Source: Crocinitomicaceae bacterium
Lineage (GTDB): Bacteria > Bacteroidota > Bacteroidia > Flavobacteriales_D > Crocinitomicaceae
Assembly (NCBI GenBank): GCA_029249445.1
Contig: JAQWHI010000006.1
Span: forward strand, 62,001 to 126,000
Length of the DNA: 64,000 nucleotides
Direction of reading: 5' to 3'
A program made the position numbers and the translations under genes. The notes beneath the pieces are model-generated. The model ran no database searches and was not told the DNA's origin. It was given only the letters and a program-made list of their open reading frames with translations. This document shows positions 53,509-61,934 of this stretch, in pieces; within the stretch, counting starts at the first letter, position 1, and each line of letters begins with the position of its first letter.

Positions 53509-54048
53509 TTAATTTTTATTTTCTCTAATTTGATACAATGCATCTAAATTCCTTCCTTTCTCATTGTAGTCCAATCCATATCCAACAACAAACGCGTTTG
53601 GAATATCAAATCCAACATAAGTAGGCTTTGAAGTTCCTTTGAATGCAGCTGGTTTGTATAAAAGTGTACAGATTTCAACTGAATTCGGCTTTTTCACATT
53701 CAGTAATGAGATAATTTTCTCAATGGTATGTCCTGTATCAACAATATCTTCTATGATAATCACATCTTTCCCCTCAACATCAGTATTCAAGCCAAGTAAT
53801 TCATCTACAACCCCAGTAGTCTGGGTTCCTTGATAAGAGCTCATTTTTACAAATGAAATTTCACAAGAAAGGTGAATATTTTTCAACAAATCAGAAGCAA
53901 ACATAAATGCCCCATTTAAAACCGCAATAAAAATGACCTCTTTTCCATGGTAGTCTTTATTTATCCTATCAGCAACAGAGCTTACTTTTTGGGCTATTTC
54001 ATCTTTATCGATGAAAATTTCGAATGACTTGTCTAATACTTCAATCAC
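53509..54048 (-). CDS. hpt: Hypoxanthine phosphoribosyltransferase
   Basis: This enzyme salvages hypoxanthine (and guanine) with PRPP. The PRPP loop is VIIIEDIVDTGHT, preceded by AVLNGAFMFASDLL and followed by YVGFDIPNAFVVGYGLDYNEKGR. I set the start at GTG 54048 (179 residues, the usual length). The longer frame to 54111 contains the -7 box of this gene (TAGCTTTG at 54076-54069), so it would lie upstream of the transcription start. It forms a pair with adk. Confidence 0.92.
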   Translation of the reverse strand: MIEVLDKSFEIFIDKDEIAQKVSSVADRINKDYHGKEVIFIAVLNGAFMFASDLLKNIHLSCEISFVKMSSYQGTQTTGVVDELLGLNTDVEGKDVIIIEDIVDTGHTIEKIISLLNVKKPNSVEICTLLYKPAAFKGTSKPTYVGFDIPNAFVVGYGLDYNEKGRNLDALYQIRENKN

Positions 54049-54068
54049 AAAAATGTCATTTAGAATAG

Positions 54069-54106
54069 CAAAGCTACGATTTTCTTCTGAATAGACATTA
54101 TCTTTG
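54069..54106. promoter_or_regulatory. Divergent promoters of hpt and purK
   Basis: Two exact -7 boxes point apart: TAGCTTTG on the minus strand (54076-54069) for hpt and TATCTTTG on the plus strand (54099-54106) for purK. The purK box ends 4 bases before its ATG, so purK mRNA would be leaderless. A shared 22-base core separates the two boxes. A purine-salvage and a purine-synthesis gene therefore share a control region. Confidence 0.5.
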
Positions 54107-54110
54107 TACA

Positions 54111-55253
54111 ATGGAAAAGGACCTTATAGGATCGTCTCATCGTCTTGGAATTTTGGGAGGTGGACAGTTAGGACGAATGTTTATTCAAGAAGCAATCAGT
54201 TACAACATCCATGTACATATTATGGAAAATGATACCAATGCTCCGAGCTCCTCAATTGCGACATCCATGACCCTTGGAGACATCACAAATTATGATGATG
54301 TGCTTGACTTCGGGAAAGACAAAGATGTGATTACGGTTGAAATAGAGAATGTTAACATCGATGCACTGTATGAACTAGAACAAAGAGGAGTTAAAGTTTT
54401 TCCCCAACCAAGGGTGTTGGAGATCATCAAAGACAAAGGTCTTCAAAAAGAATTCTACCAAAAACACAACATCCTCACCTCGAAATTCGAATGTATCGAT
54501 GAAAATACACCAAAAAGTGACTTAATTCAAAAAATACCCTTCGTTCACAAACTGCGGACAGGAGGATATGATGGGAAAGGTGTTAAAATCATAAACTCGG
54601 AAAGCGATTTGGCCACGTCATTTACGCAGGCCTCAATATGTGAAGAACTCGTTCCATTTGAAAAGGAACTCTCCGTGATTGTTGCACGAAATGAAAACGG
54701 AGAAATAGCCGTATACCCCACCGTCGAATGTGAATTTAACGATGCGAATTTGGTTGCTTACTTGTTCTCGCCCGCTTCTATTTCTGATGAAATAGAACAA
54801 AAAGCCTACAAAGTTGCAATTGATGTCATTAACAAACTTGAACTCGTCGGAATATTAGCTGTTGAGTTGTTTTTAACTTCAGAAGGGGAGATTTTAGTGA
54901 ATGAAGTTGCTCCACGACCTCACAACAGCGGTCACCACACGATCGAATGTAACATTACCTCGCAATTTGAGCAGCACATGCGCGCAGTTCTAAATATGCC
55001 GCTTGGGTCCACGGAAATGACACGTTATGGTGTAATGCTAAACCTTATTGGAAGTTCAGACAGTTCGGGACAAGCGAAATATGAAGGGCTTTCAGAAATT
55101 ATTTCTCAACCTGGAGTCCATGTCCATCTTTATGGCAAAGAAATGACCAAACCAAACCGTAAAATGGGACACATAACGATTGCTTCATCCACAATGGAAA
55201 GCGCAAAACAACTTGCGGATGAGATTAAAAATAAAGTCCGAGTGACGACGTAA
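54111..55253 (+). CDS. purK: 5-(carboxyamino)imidazole ribonucleotide synthase
   Basis: This ATP-grasp enzyme carboxylates AIR at N5 in de novo purine synthesis. Its 380 residues include LGILGGGQLGRMFIQEA, KLRTGGYDGKGV, ELSVIVARNENGEI and NEVAPRPHNSGHHTIE. The start at 54111 is the first ATG after the promoter box; a TTG at 54144 is a weak alternative. purE is not adjacent. A hairpin beyond the gene belongs to the opposite strand. Confidence 0.95.
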   Translation: MEKDLIGSSHRLGILGGGQLGRMFIQEAISYNIHVHIMENDTNAPSSSIATSMTLGDITNYDDVLDFGKDKDVITVEIENVNIDALYELEQRGVKVFPQPRVLEIIKDKGLQKEFYQKHNILTSKFECIDENTPKSDLIQKIPFVHKLRTGGYDGKGVKIINSESDLATSFTQASICEELVPFEKELSVIVARNENGEIAVYPTVECEFNDANLVAYLFSPASISDEIEQKAYKVAIDVINKLELVGILAVELFLTSEGEILVNEVAPRPHNSGHHTIECNITSQFEQHMRAVLNMPLGSTEMTRYGVMLNLIGSSDSSGQAKYEGLSEIISQPGVHVHLYGKEMTKPNRKMGHITIASSTMESAKQLADEIKNKVRVTT

Positions 55254-55267
55254 CGAGCCACTTCTAG

Positions 55268-55291
55268 CAAAAAAAAAGGCCCGAAGGCCTT
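55268..55291 (-). terminator. Intrinsic terminator of the small membrane-protein gene
   Basis: AAGGCC (55276-55281), loop CGAA, GGCCTT (55286-55291). The A run at 55269-55277 is a U run in the minus-strand transcript. It lies 26 bases after the stop of the 103-codon leftward gene and shows that this gene is transcribed leftward. It may also serve the end of purK. Confidence 0.85.
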
Positions 55292-55317
55292 AAAGATTTA
55301 ATCTGTTTGGTTAGAAA

Positions 55318-55629
55318 TTATACCATCAAAAAAATCCACCAAACGATATTTATTATAGAGAGATATGCCCAGTATTTTGTCATTCGCGTTTTCAGTCTTT
55401 CAACTCTCAAACATGCAAAGGCAAATGCAGCATTTAAAATGATCAATACGATTGGAAGTGACCCAACATTTTCAATAGCACGAACGGCTTTTGAAATGTC
55501 CATTTCCATGACAGCATCAAAGTAATCTTTCATAATGATCGCTGGAGGACCAAAAGTGATTACAACTAATACAATAAACATAACAAGATTCACCATAAAG
55601 GCTGAACCAGTAGACTTAGAATTACTCAT
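55318..55629 (-). CDS. Small three-helix membrane protein, unknown function
   Basis: This 103-residue protein has hydrophobic segments at about 11-32 (FMVNLVMFIVLVVITF), 55-72 (LPIVLIILNAAFAFACL) and 85-103 (YWAYLSIINIVWWIFLMV), with charged loops between. I recognise no family. Support comes from the intrinsic terminator 26 bases downstream on the same strand. It is not overlapped by a better frame. It is convergent with purK. Confidence 0.65.
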   Translation of the reverse strand: MSNSKSTGSAFMVNLVMFIVLVVITFGPPAIIMKDYFDAVMEMDISKAVRAIENVGSLPIVLIILNAAFAFACLRVERLKTRMTKYWAYLSIINIVWWIFLMV

Positions 55630-55886
55630 AGCGTTAATTTTAGATTTGTGTGAATCTAACGAAAATCTTACGGTTGAAAGCTATATTAGAATATATTATT
55701 GTCGGCTCAGACAAAATACGTTAGGAATTAGGCTCCATTTCAGAATAAAACCAAGCCTATTTCACATAATCTTGTTTGTGTACGAGCATGTATTTGTCAT
55801 TTTCAATTCGAAGGTATCCCTGCTCGTAACAGAAAAAATAAGATGCCCCTGACTTTGTGGTGTATACATTTGTATAATAATGAAAA
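55630..55886. other. Non-coding gap (257 bases)
   Basis: Between two small leftward genes, this AT-rich stretch shows no recognisable gene, RNA or promoter box with an exact match. Confidence 0.4.
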
Positions 55887-56120
55887 TTAAAACCCCTCTT
55901 CGGCCAGAGTAATGCCATCAACAGTTTTTTTTCCATTAGGATTTAATTCATTTAAAATACGCCTATTTTTTCTCAAAATTCCATTTATACGACGCATGTA
56001 TTTTGTTGTGTCTTCATTCAAACGGTTGTTAAATGTATTGCGACAATAATCACAACAATACCGTTGATCTCTCCTTCCAGTAAGTATTGAATTACATTCA
56101 CGACATTTTCGTTCTTCCAT
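55887..56120 (-). CDS. Small zinc-ribbon protein
   Basis: This 77-residue basic protein has CRECNSILTG and YCCDYCRN, a CxxC...CxxxC pattern typical of a small zinc ribbon, followed by an Arg/Asn-rich helix (YMRRINGILRKNRRILNEL). Similar DUF2116-like ribbons are found in Bacteroidota, function unknown; nucleic-acid or protein binding is plausible. It is divergent from the moxR-bat operon, with 98 bases between the starts. Confidence 0.75.
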   Translation of the reverse strand: MEERKCRECNSILTGRRDQRYCCDYCRNTFNNRLNEDTTKYMRRINGILRKNRRILNELNPNGKKTVDGITLAEEGF

Positions 56121-56189
56121 CCCTTTGTTTATCTACAATATACAAAATAATGTTAACAATAATTAACTCCGTGTGAGACAGAAGAGAAT

Positions 56190-56197
56190 TATCTTTA
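56190..56197 (+). promoter_or_regulatory. Possible -7 element of the moxR-bat operon
   Basis: TATCTTTA lies 21 bases before the moxR ATG and matches TAnnTTTG except for the final base. No other candidate precedes moxR. Confidence 0.3.
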
Positions 56198-56218
56198 GGT
56201 GATAATATAAGCCTTGGA

Positions 56219-57247
56219 ATGGACAATACAGAACAGTTAAAGCCAACTGCAAACCCTGCAGAAGCACTTCGAATATTAAGTGACAAGATTACTCAAGAAA
56301 CAGCGATCATTGGAATGCTCCGAGAGGAGTTTAGAAAAGTAATTGTTGGACAGCATTATATGATGGACCGACTCCTGATTGCCCTACTTGCAGATGGTCA
56401 TATCCTGCTGGAAGGAGTTCCGGGACTCGCAAAAACCCTGGCTATTAAAACTCTTTCCGATGCAATCAATTTAGAATTTAACCGTATTCAATTTACACCA
56501 GATTTACTTCCGGCTGATGTTACAGGAACACTAATTTACAGTCAGAAGAAAGAGTCTTTTAGTGTGAAAAAAGGTCCTATTTTTTCAAACTTTGTGCTTG
56601 CAGATGAAATCAATCGGGCACCAGCAAAAGTGCAAAGCGCTTTGCTCGAGGCAATGCAAGAAAGACAAATAACCATCGGAGAAGAAACACATGCTTTACC
56701 AAAACCATTTTTGGTTTTAGCCACTCAAAATCCGATTGATCAAGAAGGAACTTATCCGCTTCCAGAAGCCCAAGTTGATCGATTTATGCTTAAAGTTTTT
56801 CTCGGTTACCCAACAAAAGAAGAAGAACGCCAAATTATTCGAAGTAATGTAAGACAAGAAGGACTTGCATCGGCTAAACACGTCATCTCGGCCTCAGATA
56901 TTGAACGCTGTCGTGACCTCGTAAAGCAAATTTACCTCGATGAAAAAATCGAGCAATACATCGTAGATATTATTTTCGCCACCCGCCGCCCTGATCACTG
57001 CGGCTTGACAGAATTAAGTCCAATGATATCTCTAGGGTGCTCCCCTCGTGCAAGTATCAATTTGGCTATTGCCGCGAAGGCATATGCTTTCCTGCAAGGA
57101 AGAGCATTCGTAATTCCAGAGGATGTACGGGCCATTGCTCCTGACGTGATGAGACACCGTCTCGGATTGACATACGAAGCAGAAGCAGAAAATATTTCCT
57201 CAGGAGATATTGTGCATCAAATAATTAACAACGTCGAAGTACCTTAA
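56219..57247 (+). CDS. MoxR-family AAA+ ATPase
   Basis: This 342-residue AAA+ chaperone-like ATPase has Walker A GVPGLAKT, Walker B VLADEINRAPAKVQSALLEAM, sensor 1 LATQNPIDQEGTYPLPEAQ and sensor 2 GCSPRASINLA. MoxR ATPases act with VWA proteins to mature partners. It is the first gene of the rightward Bat operon, 9 bases before the DUF58 gene. Confidence 0.95.
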   Translation: MDNTEQLKPTANPAEALRILSDKITQETAIIGMLREEFRKVIVGQHYMMDRLLIALLADGHILLEGVPGLAKTLAIKTLSDAINLEFNRIQFTPDLLPADVTGTLIYSQKKESFSVKKGPIFSNFVLADEINRAPAKVQSALLEAMQERQITIGEETHALPKPFLVLATQNPIDQEGTYPLPEAQVDRFMLKVFLGYPTKEEERQIIRSNVRQEGLASAKHVISASDIERCRDLVKQIYLDEKIEQYIVDIIFATRRPDHCGLTELSPMISLGCSPRASINLAIAAKAYAFLQGRAFVIPEDVRAIAPDVMRHRLGLTYEAEAENISSGDIVHQIINNVEVP

Positions 57248-57256
57248 TCCTTTTTA

Positions 57257-58120
57257 ATGGATACCAAAGAACTTCTCAAACGCATCCGTCGCCTAGAAAT
57301 AAAAGCAAAAGGGCTCACCAAACACATCTTTTCTGGTGAATACCACTCTGCTTTTAAAGGAACAGGAATGGCCTTTAGCGAAGTACGTGACTATCATTTA
57401 GGTGATGACGTACGCACTATTGATTGGAATGTCACAGCGCGATTCAATGCACCGCATGTTAAAGTTTTTGATGAAGAGCGTGAACTTAACCTAATGCTTA
57501 TTATCGATGTTTCTGGCTCGAGTGACTTTGGTTCATCGAAAAAAACAAAAAAAGATTTGGCTTTGGAACTGGCCGCTGTTTTATCATTCTCGGCATTAAG
57601 TAACAACGATAAAGTTGGTGCTATTTTTATCTCTAATCAAGTTGAAAAATATATCGCTCCAGAAAAAGGAAAGAAACACGCACTCTATATCCTTCGAGAA
57701 TTCATCAAATTAAAGCCAATGAGCAAAGGAACAGACATAAAACAGGGACTGAAGTTTTTCAGAAACACACAGAAAAAAAGAAGCATCGCGTTTCTAATCA
57801 GCGATTTTATTGATGAGGACTTTTTGGAAGAACTGAAAATGTCAAGAAAAAAGCACGACATGATCGCCATTCGTCTCATTGATGAAGCCGAGAGAGAAAT
57901 TCTTGATATGGGGTTAGTTCAGCTTTATAATTCAGAAACTGGAATCACCACTTGGGTAAACTCAAAAAGTGCTCATTTCAGATCTGCACAAAAAGAAAAA
58001 TTCACCCACCAAGAAGAAAAACTTTTCTATGATTTTCAGAAGTCCGGTATTGACTATACATCAATATCCACAAGTGAAGATTTCATAAAACCATTAATAA
58101 AATTGTTTCAAAACAGATGA
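57257..58120 (+). CDS. DUF58-domain protein of the Bat operon
   Basis: This 287-residue protein has the DUF58 hallmark GEYHSAFKGTGMAFSEVRDY...DDVRTIDWNVTAR (around residues 27-57). A VWA-like fold with an intact MIDAS-type LIIDVSGSSDFG follows, and then a ISDFIDE segment. It has no signal peptide or membrane span, so it is cytoplasmic. It is encoded between moxR and the Bat membrane proteins, overlapping the next gene by 4 bases. Confidence 0.93.
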   Translation: MDTKELLKRIRRLEIKAKGLTKHIFSGEYHSAFKGTGMAFSEVRDYHLGDDVRTIDWNVTARFNAPHVKVFDEERELNLMLIIDVSGSSDFGSSKKTKKDLALELAAVLSFSALSNNDKVGAIFISNQVEKYIAPEKGKKHALYILREFIKLKPMSKGTDIKQGLKFFRNTQKKRSIAFLISDFIDEDFLEELKMSRKKHDMIAIRLIDEAEREILDMGLVQLYNSETGITTWVNSKSAHFRSAQKEKFTHQEEKLFYDFQKSGIDYTSISTSEDFIKPLIKLFQNR

Positions 58121-59079
58121 TTCAAAAGCTCGTTTATGTGGTGCTTCTTTTTTCGACAACGACATGCTTCTCACAAGAATTGTCGGCAACACTTTCTGCA
58201 AAAAAAATACAGATTGGTATCCCTCTTAAACTTACATACAGTGCAAAATCAGTCCAAAATGCCGAAATCGAGTTTATTTCTAGAAAAAAGTCAATACTTG
58301 CTCAAAGGCTTGACGAAAACCTTCAGTCAAAAGACACTGTAGAATTTGAGATTTTAAGTGATTTTTCTGATACGCTAAGTAAGTATGAGGAAACCAAGAC
58401 CTGGATAGGTCAATACACTGTGACTGTTTGGGATAGTGGTTTTTATAGTATCCCAGGACCAGAGATCACAATAGATGACGTGACCTATCAATTTGAGTCT
58501 TTACGAGTGTATTCAAGCTACACTCCGAAAATAGATAGCCTCGACTTGTACGACATACAAGAAAGTTACATTGAAATTCCAGAAAATTCAACCTCTACTC
58601 TCAATTTTATCGCCAAAAATTGGTGGTGGGTGCTTGCAATTATTGTGCTTCTATTTGGATTCATTATTTATCGATTCTTGAAAAACCGAAATCGATTTGA
58701 TTCAGAGAAAACAATTTTGCTCTCGTTGGAAGAAAGAACATTGAATGCCATTGACGCTCTGGAAAAGCGCAAACTATGGGAGGAAGATCGTTTGAAGGAA
58801 CATTTTGTTCAATTATCATACATCTTGAGGTCCTATTTAACGGAAAGGTATTCAATCTCTTTACTCGAAAAAACTACACATGAAGCCCGATTGCTTTTGG
58901 AAGAGATCGCATTGAATAAAAGCACAATATCTTCCATTATCAGTGTACTTTCGGAAGCAGACATGGTGAAATTTGCGAAATCGAAGCCAGAAGTAAATTC
59001 AATTCTTCTGGTGTCGAGAATGGCAAGAGTTATTGTCAAAGAAACAAGACCCATAGAATCGGAGAATCATGCTGAATAA
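58117..59079 (+). CDS. Exported single-span protein of the Bat operon (BatD/DUF4381-like)
   Basis: This 320-residue protein has a signal peptide at about 1-19 (TCFSQ), a periplasmic beta-sandwich (ATLSAKKIQIGIPLKLTYSAK), one transmembrane helix at about 168-188 (WWWVLAIIVLLFGFIIYRFL) and a cytoplasmic helical domain (LSYILRSYLTERYSISLLEKT). The last part resembles DUF4381-type proteins next to MoxR/VWA genes. It overlaps both neighbours (4 and 11 bases). Function is unproven. Confidence 0.82.
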   Translation: MIQKLVYVVLLFSTTTCFSQELSATLSAKKIQIGIPLKLTYSAKSVQNAEIEFISRKKSILAQRLDENLQSKDTVEFEILSDFSDTLSKYEETKTWIGQYTVTVWDSGFYSIPGPEITIDDVTYQFESLRVYSSYTPKIDSLDLYDIQESYIEIPENSTSTLNFIAKNWWWVLAIIVLLFGFIIYRFLKNRNRFDSEKTILLSLEERTLNAIDALEKRKLWEEDRLKEHFVQLSYILRSYLTERYSISLLEKTTHEARLLLEEIALNKSTISSIISVLSEADMVKFAKSKPEVNSILLVSRMARVIVKETRPIESENHAE

Positions 59080-60100
59080 TTGGAACATCTTTTTCTGGGA
59101 ATATGAATTCCACGCTCCAGCGTGGCTGTTGCTTTTACTATTAATTCCATTCGTTTTGTGGGCACTGTTTCGTGCTGAACAGAATTCCACAGGAGAAGTT
59201 AAATATACTGGAAGCGACCAGCAACAGCAATTTTTGAGTGACAATTGGATTGTTCAATTACGGAAAACAATCATAATATGCTATGGACTCATTACAGCGC
59301 TTCTTATTTTGGCCATTGCAAAACCATTTCATTTGGAGATGGATGAGGACAATACAATGAACTACAAAGACGGAATAGACATTGTTATTGCCATGGACAT
59401 CTCTGGTTCAATGCTCACTCAAGACTTTAAACCAAATCGTTTGGAGGCATCAAAACGTGTTGCAAAAGAATTCATTTCTAACAGAAAAGGTGATCGGATT
59501 GGCCTTGTTGCTTATGCTGGTGAGGCATATACTGCCTGCCCTCTTACACTCGACTATGAAGTATTAAAAAATCAAATTGATGCCGTTAATGGTGAGCGAA
59601 TTAAACGCGGAACCGCAATCGGCGTTGGTTTGGGAACAGCCTTAACTCGTTTGAATAACGATAGTATCGAATCTAAAGTAATTATACTACTCACTGACGG
59701 AGTCGATGGTGGAGCTCAACTCGATCCTCTAACGGCTGCCGAACTAGCCAGAGAAATGGGTGTTCGGGTCTATACAATTGGGGTTGGAAGTAATGGAGAG
59801 GTTCCAACATTAATTAATTCTCCTTTCGGATCTTATTATGCATTAACCGAGACTGAAATCGATGAAGACATACTCAGAGAAATAGCGTCCAGAACCAATG
59901 GCCGTTACTTTAGGGCAAAAGATGAAAAGACGTTAAAAGAAATCTACAAGGAAATTGAAAAGCTAGAGAAGCGAAAAATTGAAAATTCAGCATTCAACCC
60001 AATTCGACCAATACACCCTCAAGGATTTTTGAATTGGGCATTCATCCTACTTTGTATCATCTGGTGTCTGCGCTATATACTATTTAATCGAAATGAGTAA
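59069..60100 (+). CDS. batA: BatA, VWA-domain membrane protein
   Basis: This 343-residue protein has two N-terminal membrane helices, a VWA domain with intact MIDAS (IAMDISGSMLTQD; LLTDGVDGG), and a C-terminal membrane helix (GFLNWAFILLCIIWCLRYILF). In Bacteroides fragilis the bat genes support aerotolerance. It starts 11 bases before the previous gene ends and overlaps batB by 8 bases, so translation is coupled. Confidence 0.94.
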   Translation: MLNNWNIFFWEYEFHAPAWLLLLLLIPFVLWALFRAEQNSTGEVKYTGSDQQQQFLSDNWIVQLRKTIIICYGLITALLILAIAKPFHLEMDEDNTMNYKDGIDIVIAMDISGSMLTQDFKPNRLEASKRVAKEFISNRKGDRIGLVAYAGEAYTACPLTLDYEVLKNQIDAVNGERIKRGTAIGVGLGTALTRLNNDSIESKVIILLTDGVDGGAQLDPLTAAELAREMGVRVYTIGVGSNGEVPTLINSPFGSYYALTETEIDEDILREIASRTNGRYFRAKDEKTLKEIYKEIEKLEKRKIENSAFNPIRPIHPQGFLNWAFILLCIIWCLRYILFNRNE

Positions 60101-61253
60101 AGACAAATATATATATAACATAAAAGTTCTTATCGCTTGGAGTATTGCCTGGGAAATTATTTTTTGGAGTACATGTTACTTTACACCATTCTTACTCGGT
60201 TTGTTTGATTCTGCGAATTCCGAACAATTAATTTTCGAACAGCCGTCAGCGTTCTTTTTTCTATTTGCTATAGTCCCAATTTTTGGAATTTACATTTACA
60301 ATTTAATACGCAACAATAAAAGAACCGCAAAGCTGAGTCAAAACATTCAGAAATCTTTCATGAAGCCAGTATCAACATTCAATAGTTTTATGCGGTACTT
60401 TCTCTTTAGAAATGCGATTGGTTTTTTAATCCTTGCGATGGCGCTGCCAACATTTGGAACAAAAAAAGAGCAAAGTGCAATAGACAAACTTGAACTTGTA
60501 ATTTGCCTTGATATTTCGAGTTCGATGAATACAAAAGATATTTCGAAAACTATTTCTCGACTGAATATTTCAAAAAGAGCAATCAATCAACTAATCAACA
60601 AATTGAATGGAGAACGCATTGGGGTTTGTTTGTTCGCAAATAACGCATTTGTTCAGCTACCAATTACAAATGATTATGCAGCGGCAAAAATGTTCGTTAG
60701 GAGTATTGAAACGAGTATGATCTCCGACCAAGGAACCAATATCAACGCCGCACTTCAGATGTCAATGAAAATGTTTTCAAAAGAAAAGACAGGCAAAGGA
60801 ATTGTATTGATTACTGATGGAGAACACCATGAAAGCAATCCATCGGAAGTATTGATGAATATACGCGAATCGCAGATCAATTTTAGCGTATTAGGCATTG
60901 GAACACTTAATGGAGGGCTAGTTCCAAAAGACCCAGACCGACCTGAAATCGGTTACAAAAAAACACCCACTGGAAAAACTATATTGTCCAAATTAAATGA
61001 AAAATTCATTCAAGAAATTGCAACAAAAGCAGGCGGAAAAGCATCCGTGAGCTCAAATGAATTCCCTGATCTTTCAGCTTTATTAACACAAATTAACCAG
61101 ATAAAACGAACTAAAATTGATAGTTTTGAGTTCGATCGTAAACAAGAACGATATCAGGTGCCGTTGTTAATCGCACTGATTGTTTGGTTGTTGTATTTGC
61201 TCTGGTCAAAAAAACACACAAACGTTCTTAACAAACTAATAGGGCAAAAATGA
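60093..61253 (+). CDS. batB: BatB, VWA-domain membrane protein
   Basis: This 386-residue protein has two N-terminal membrane spans (about 13-35 and 50-70), a third near residue 110, a VWA domain with MIDAS VICLDISSSMNTKD and LITDGEHHES, and a C-terminal helix (VPLLIALIVWLLYLLWSKK). It is a paralogue of batA and likely its heteromeric partner. It overlaps batC by 4 bases. Confidence 0.93.
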   Translation: MSKDKYIYNIKVLIAWSIAWEIIFWSTCYFTPFLLGLFDSANSEQLIFEQPSAFFFLFAIVPIFGIYIYNLIRNNKRTAKLSQNIQKSFMKPVSTFNSFMRYFLFRNAIGFLILAMALPTFGTKKEQSAIDKLELVICLDISSSMNTKDISKTISRLNISKRAINQLINKLNGERIGVCLFANNAFVQLPITNDYAAAKMFVRSIETSMISDQGTNINAALQMSMKMFSKEKTGKGIVLITDGEHHESNPSEVLMNIRESQINFSVLGIGTLNGGLVPKDPDRPEIGYKKTPTGKTILSKLNEKFIQEIATKAGGKASVSSNEFPDLSALLTQINQIKRTKIDSFEFDRKQERYQVPLLIALIVWLLYLLWSKKHTNVLNKLIGQK

Positions 61254-61933
61254 AAAATTTAGTCGTCACCCTTACTTTGCTGACTGTATCTTCAAGCTCT
61301 TTTTCTCAAGAATGGGTGGATGCCGTAAAGCGCGCGAGAAAATCATACCAAGCGAGCGAGTATAAAAAGGCGCTAACTTATTATCAGCGCGCGCAAAAAT
61401 TAGCACCGGACGATGTTAATTTATCTGATGAAATCGGACAAACATCTTATAAGCTAGGAGATTTCGAAAAGTCGGAGCAGTTTTTTCAAGAAAATACTGC
61501 GGCCAAATCCTCGAAATTAGAAAAAGCTAAAAGTTTCCACAACATCGGAAACTCACGCATGAAAAACAAAAATTACCAAGGCGCTGCGGAGGCATACAAA
61601 GCATCCCTTCGATTACATCCTGAAAGTGATAAAACGAGGTACAACCTCTCAGAAGCACTCCGGCAAATAAAAAAAGAAGCGCAACAGAAGCAAAATCAAA
61701 GTAAATCATCGGAAAACCAGAATGATCCTAACAATTCAAACGGTAGCAACAAAGATCAAACAAACCGGGGAGGCGAAAGAAATAAAGAAAACCAAAAAAG
61801 TGAGAACAGGTGGCCAAACAAAACAACAGACCGCATACTCAAGGAACTAATGAAGAAGGACGCAGAGACCAAGCAAAAGATAGATAAAAATTTAAGCCGA
61901 GGTGTTGCTCCAAAATCCGGGAAAGATTGGTGA
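61250..61933 (+). CDS. batC: BatC, exported TPR protein
   Basis: This 227-residue protein has a signal peptide at about 1-20 (SSSFSQ) and three TPR repeats at about 25-135 (ALTYYQRAQKLAPDD, FHNIGNSRMKNKNYQGAAEAYKASLRLHP). A low-complexity Gln/Asn/Lys linker (SSENQNDPNNSNGSNKDQ) and a conserved tail (RILKELMKKDAETKQKI) follow. It probably scaffolds the VWA proteins in the periplasm. The batD ATG lies 1 base after its stop. Confidence 0.92.
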   Translation: MKNLVVTLTLLTVSSSSFSQEWVDAVKRARKSYQASEYKKALTYYQRAQKLAPDDVNLSDEIGQTSYKLGDFEKSEQFFQENTAAKSSKLEKAKSFHNIGNSRMKNKNYQGAAEAYKASLRLHPESDKTRYNLSEALRQIKKEAQQKQNQSKSSENQNDPNNSNGSNKDQTNRGGERNKENQKSENRWPNKTTDRILKELMKKDAETKQKIDKNLSRGVAPKSGKDW

Positions 61934-61934
61934 T

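Noticed and set aside
54049..54111. Longer hpt frame starting at TTG 54111
   Set aside because: The extra 21 codons contain the exact hpt -7 box, and the GTG start gives the usual protein length.
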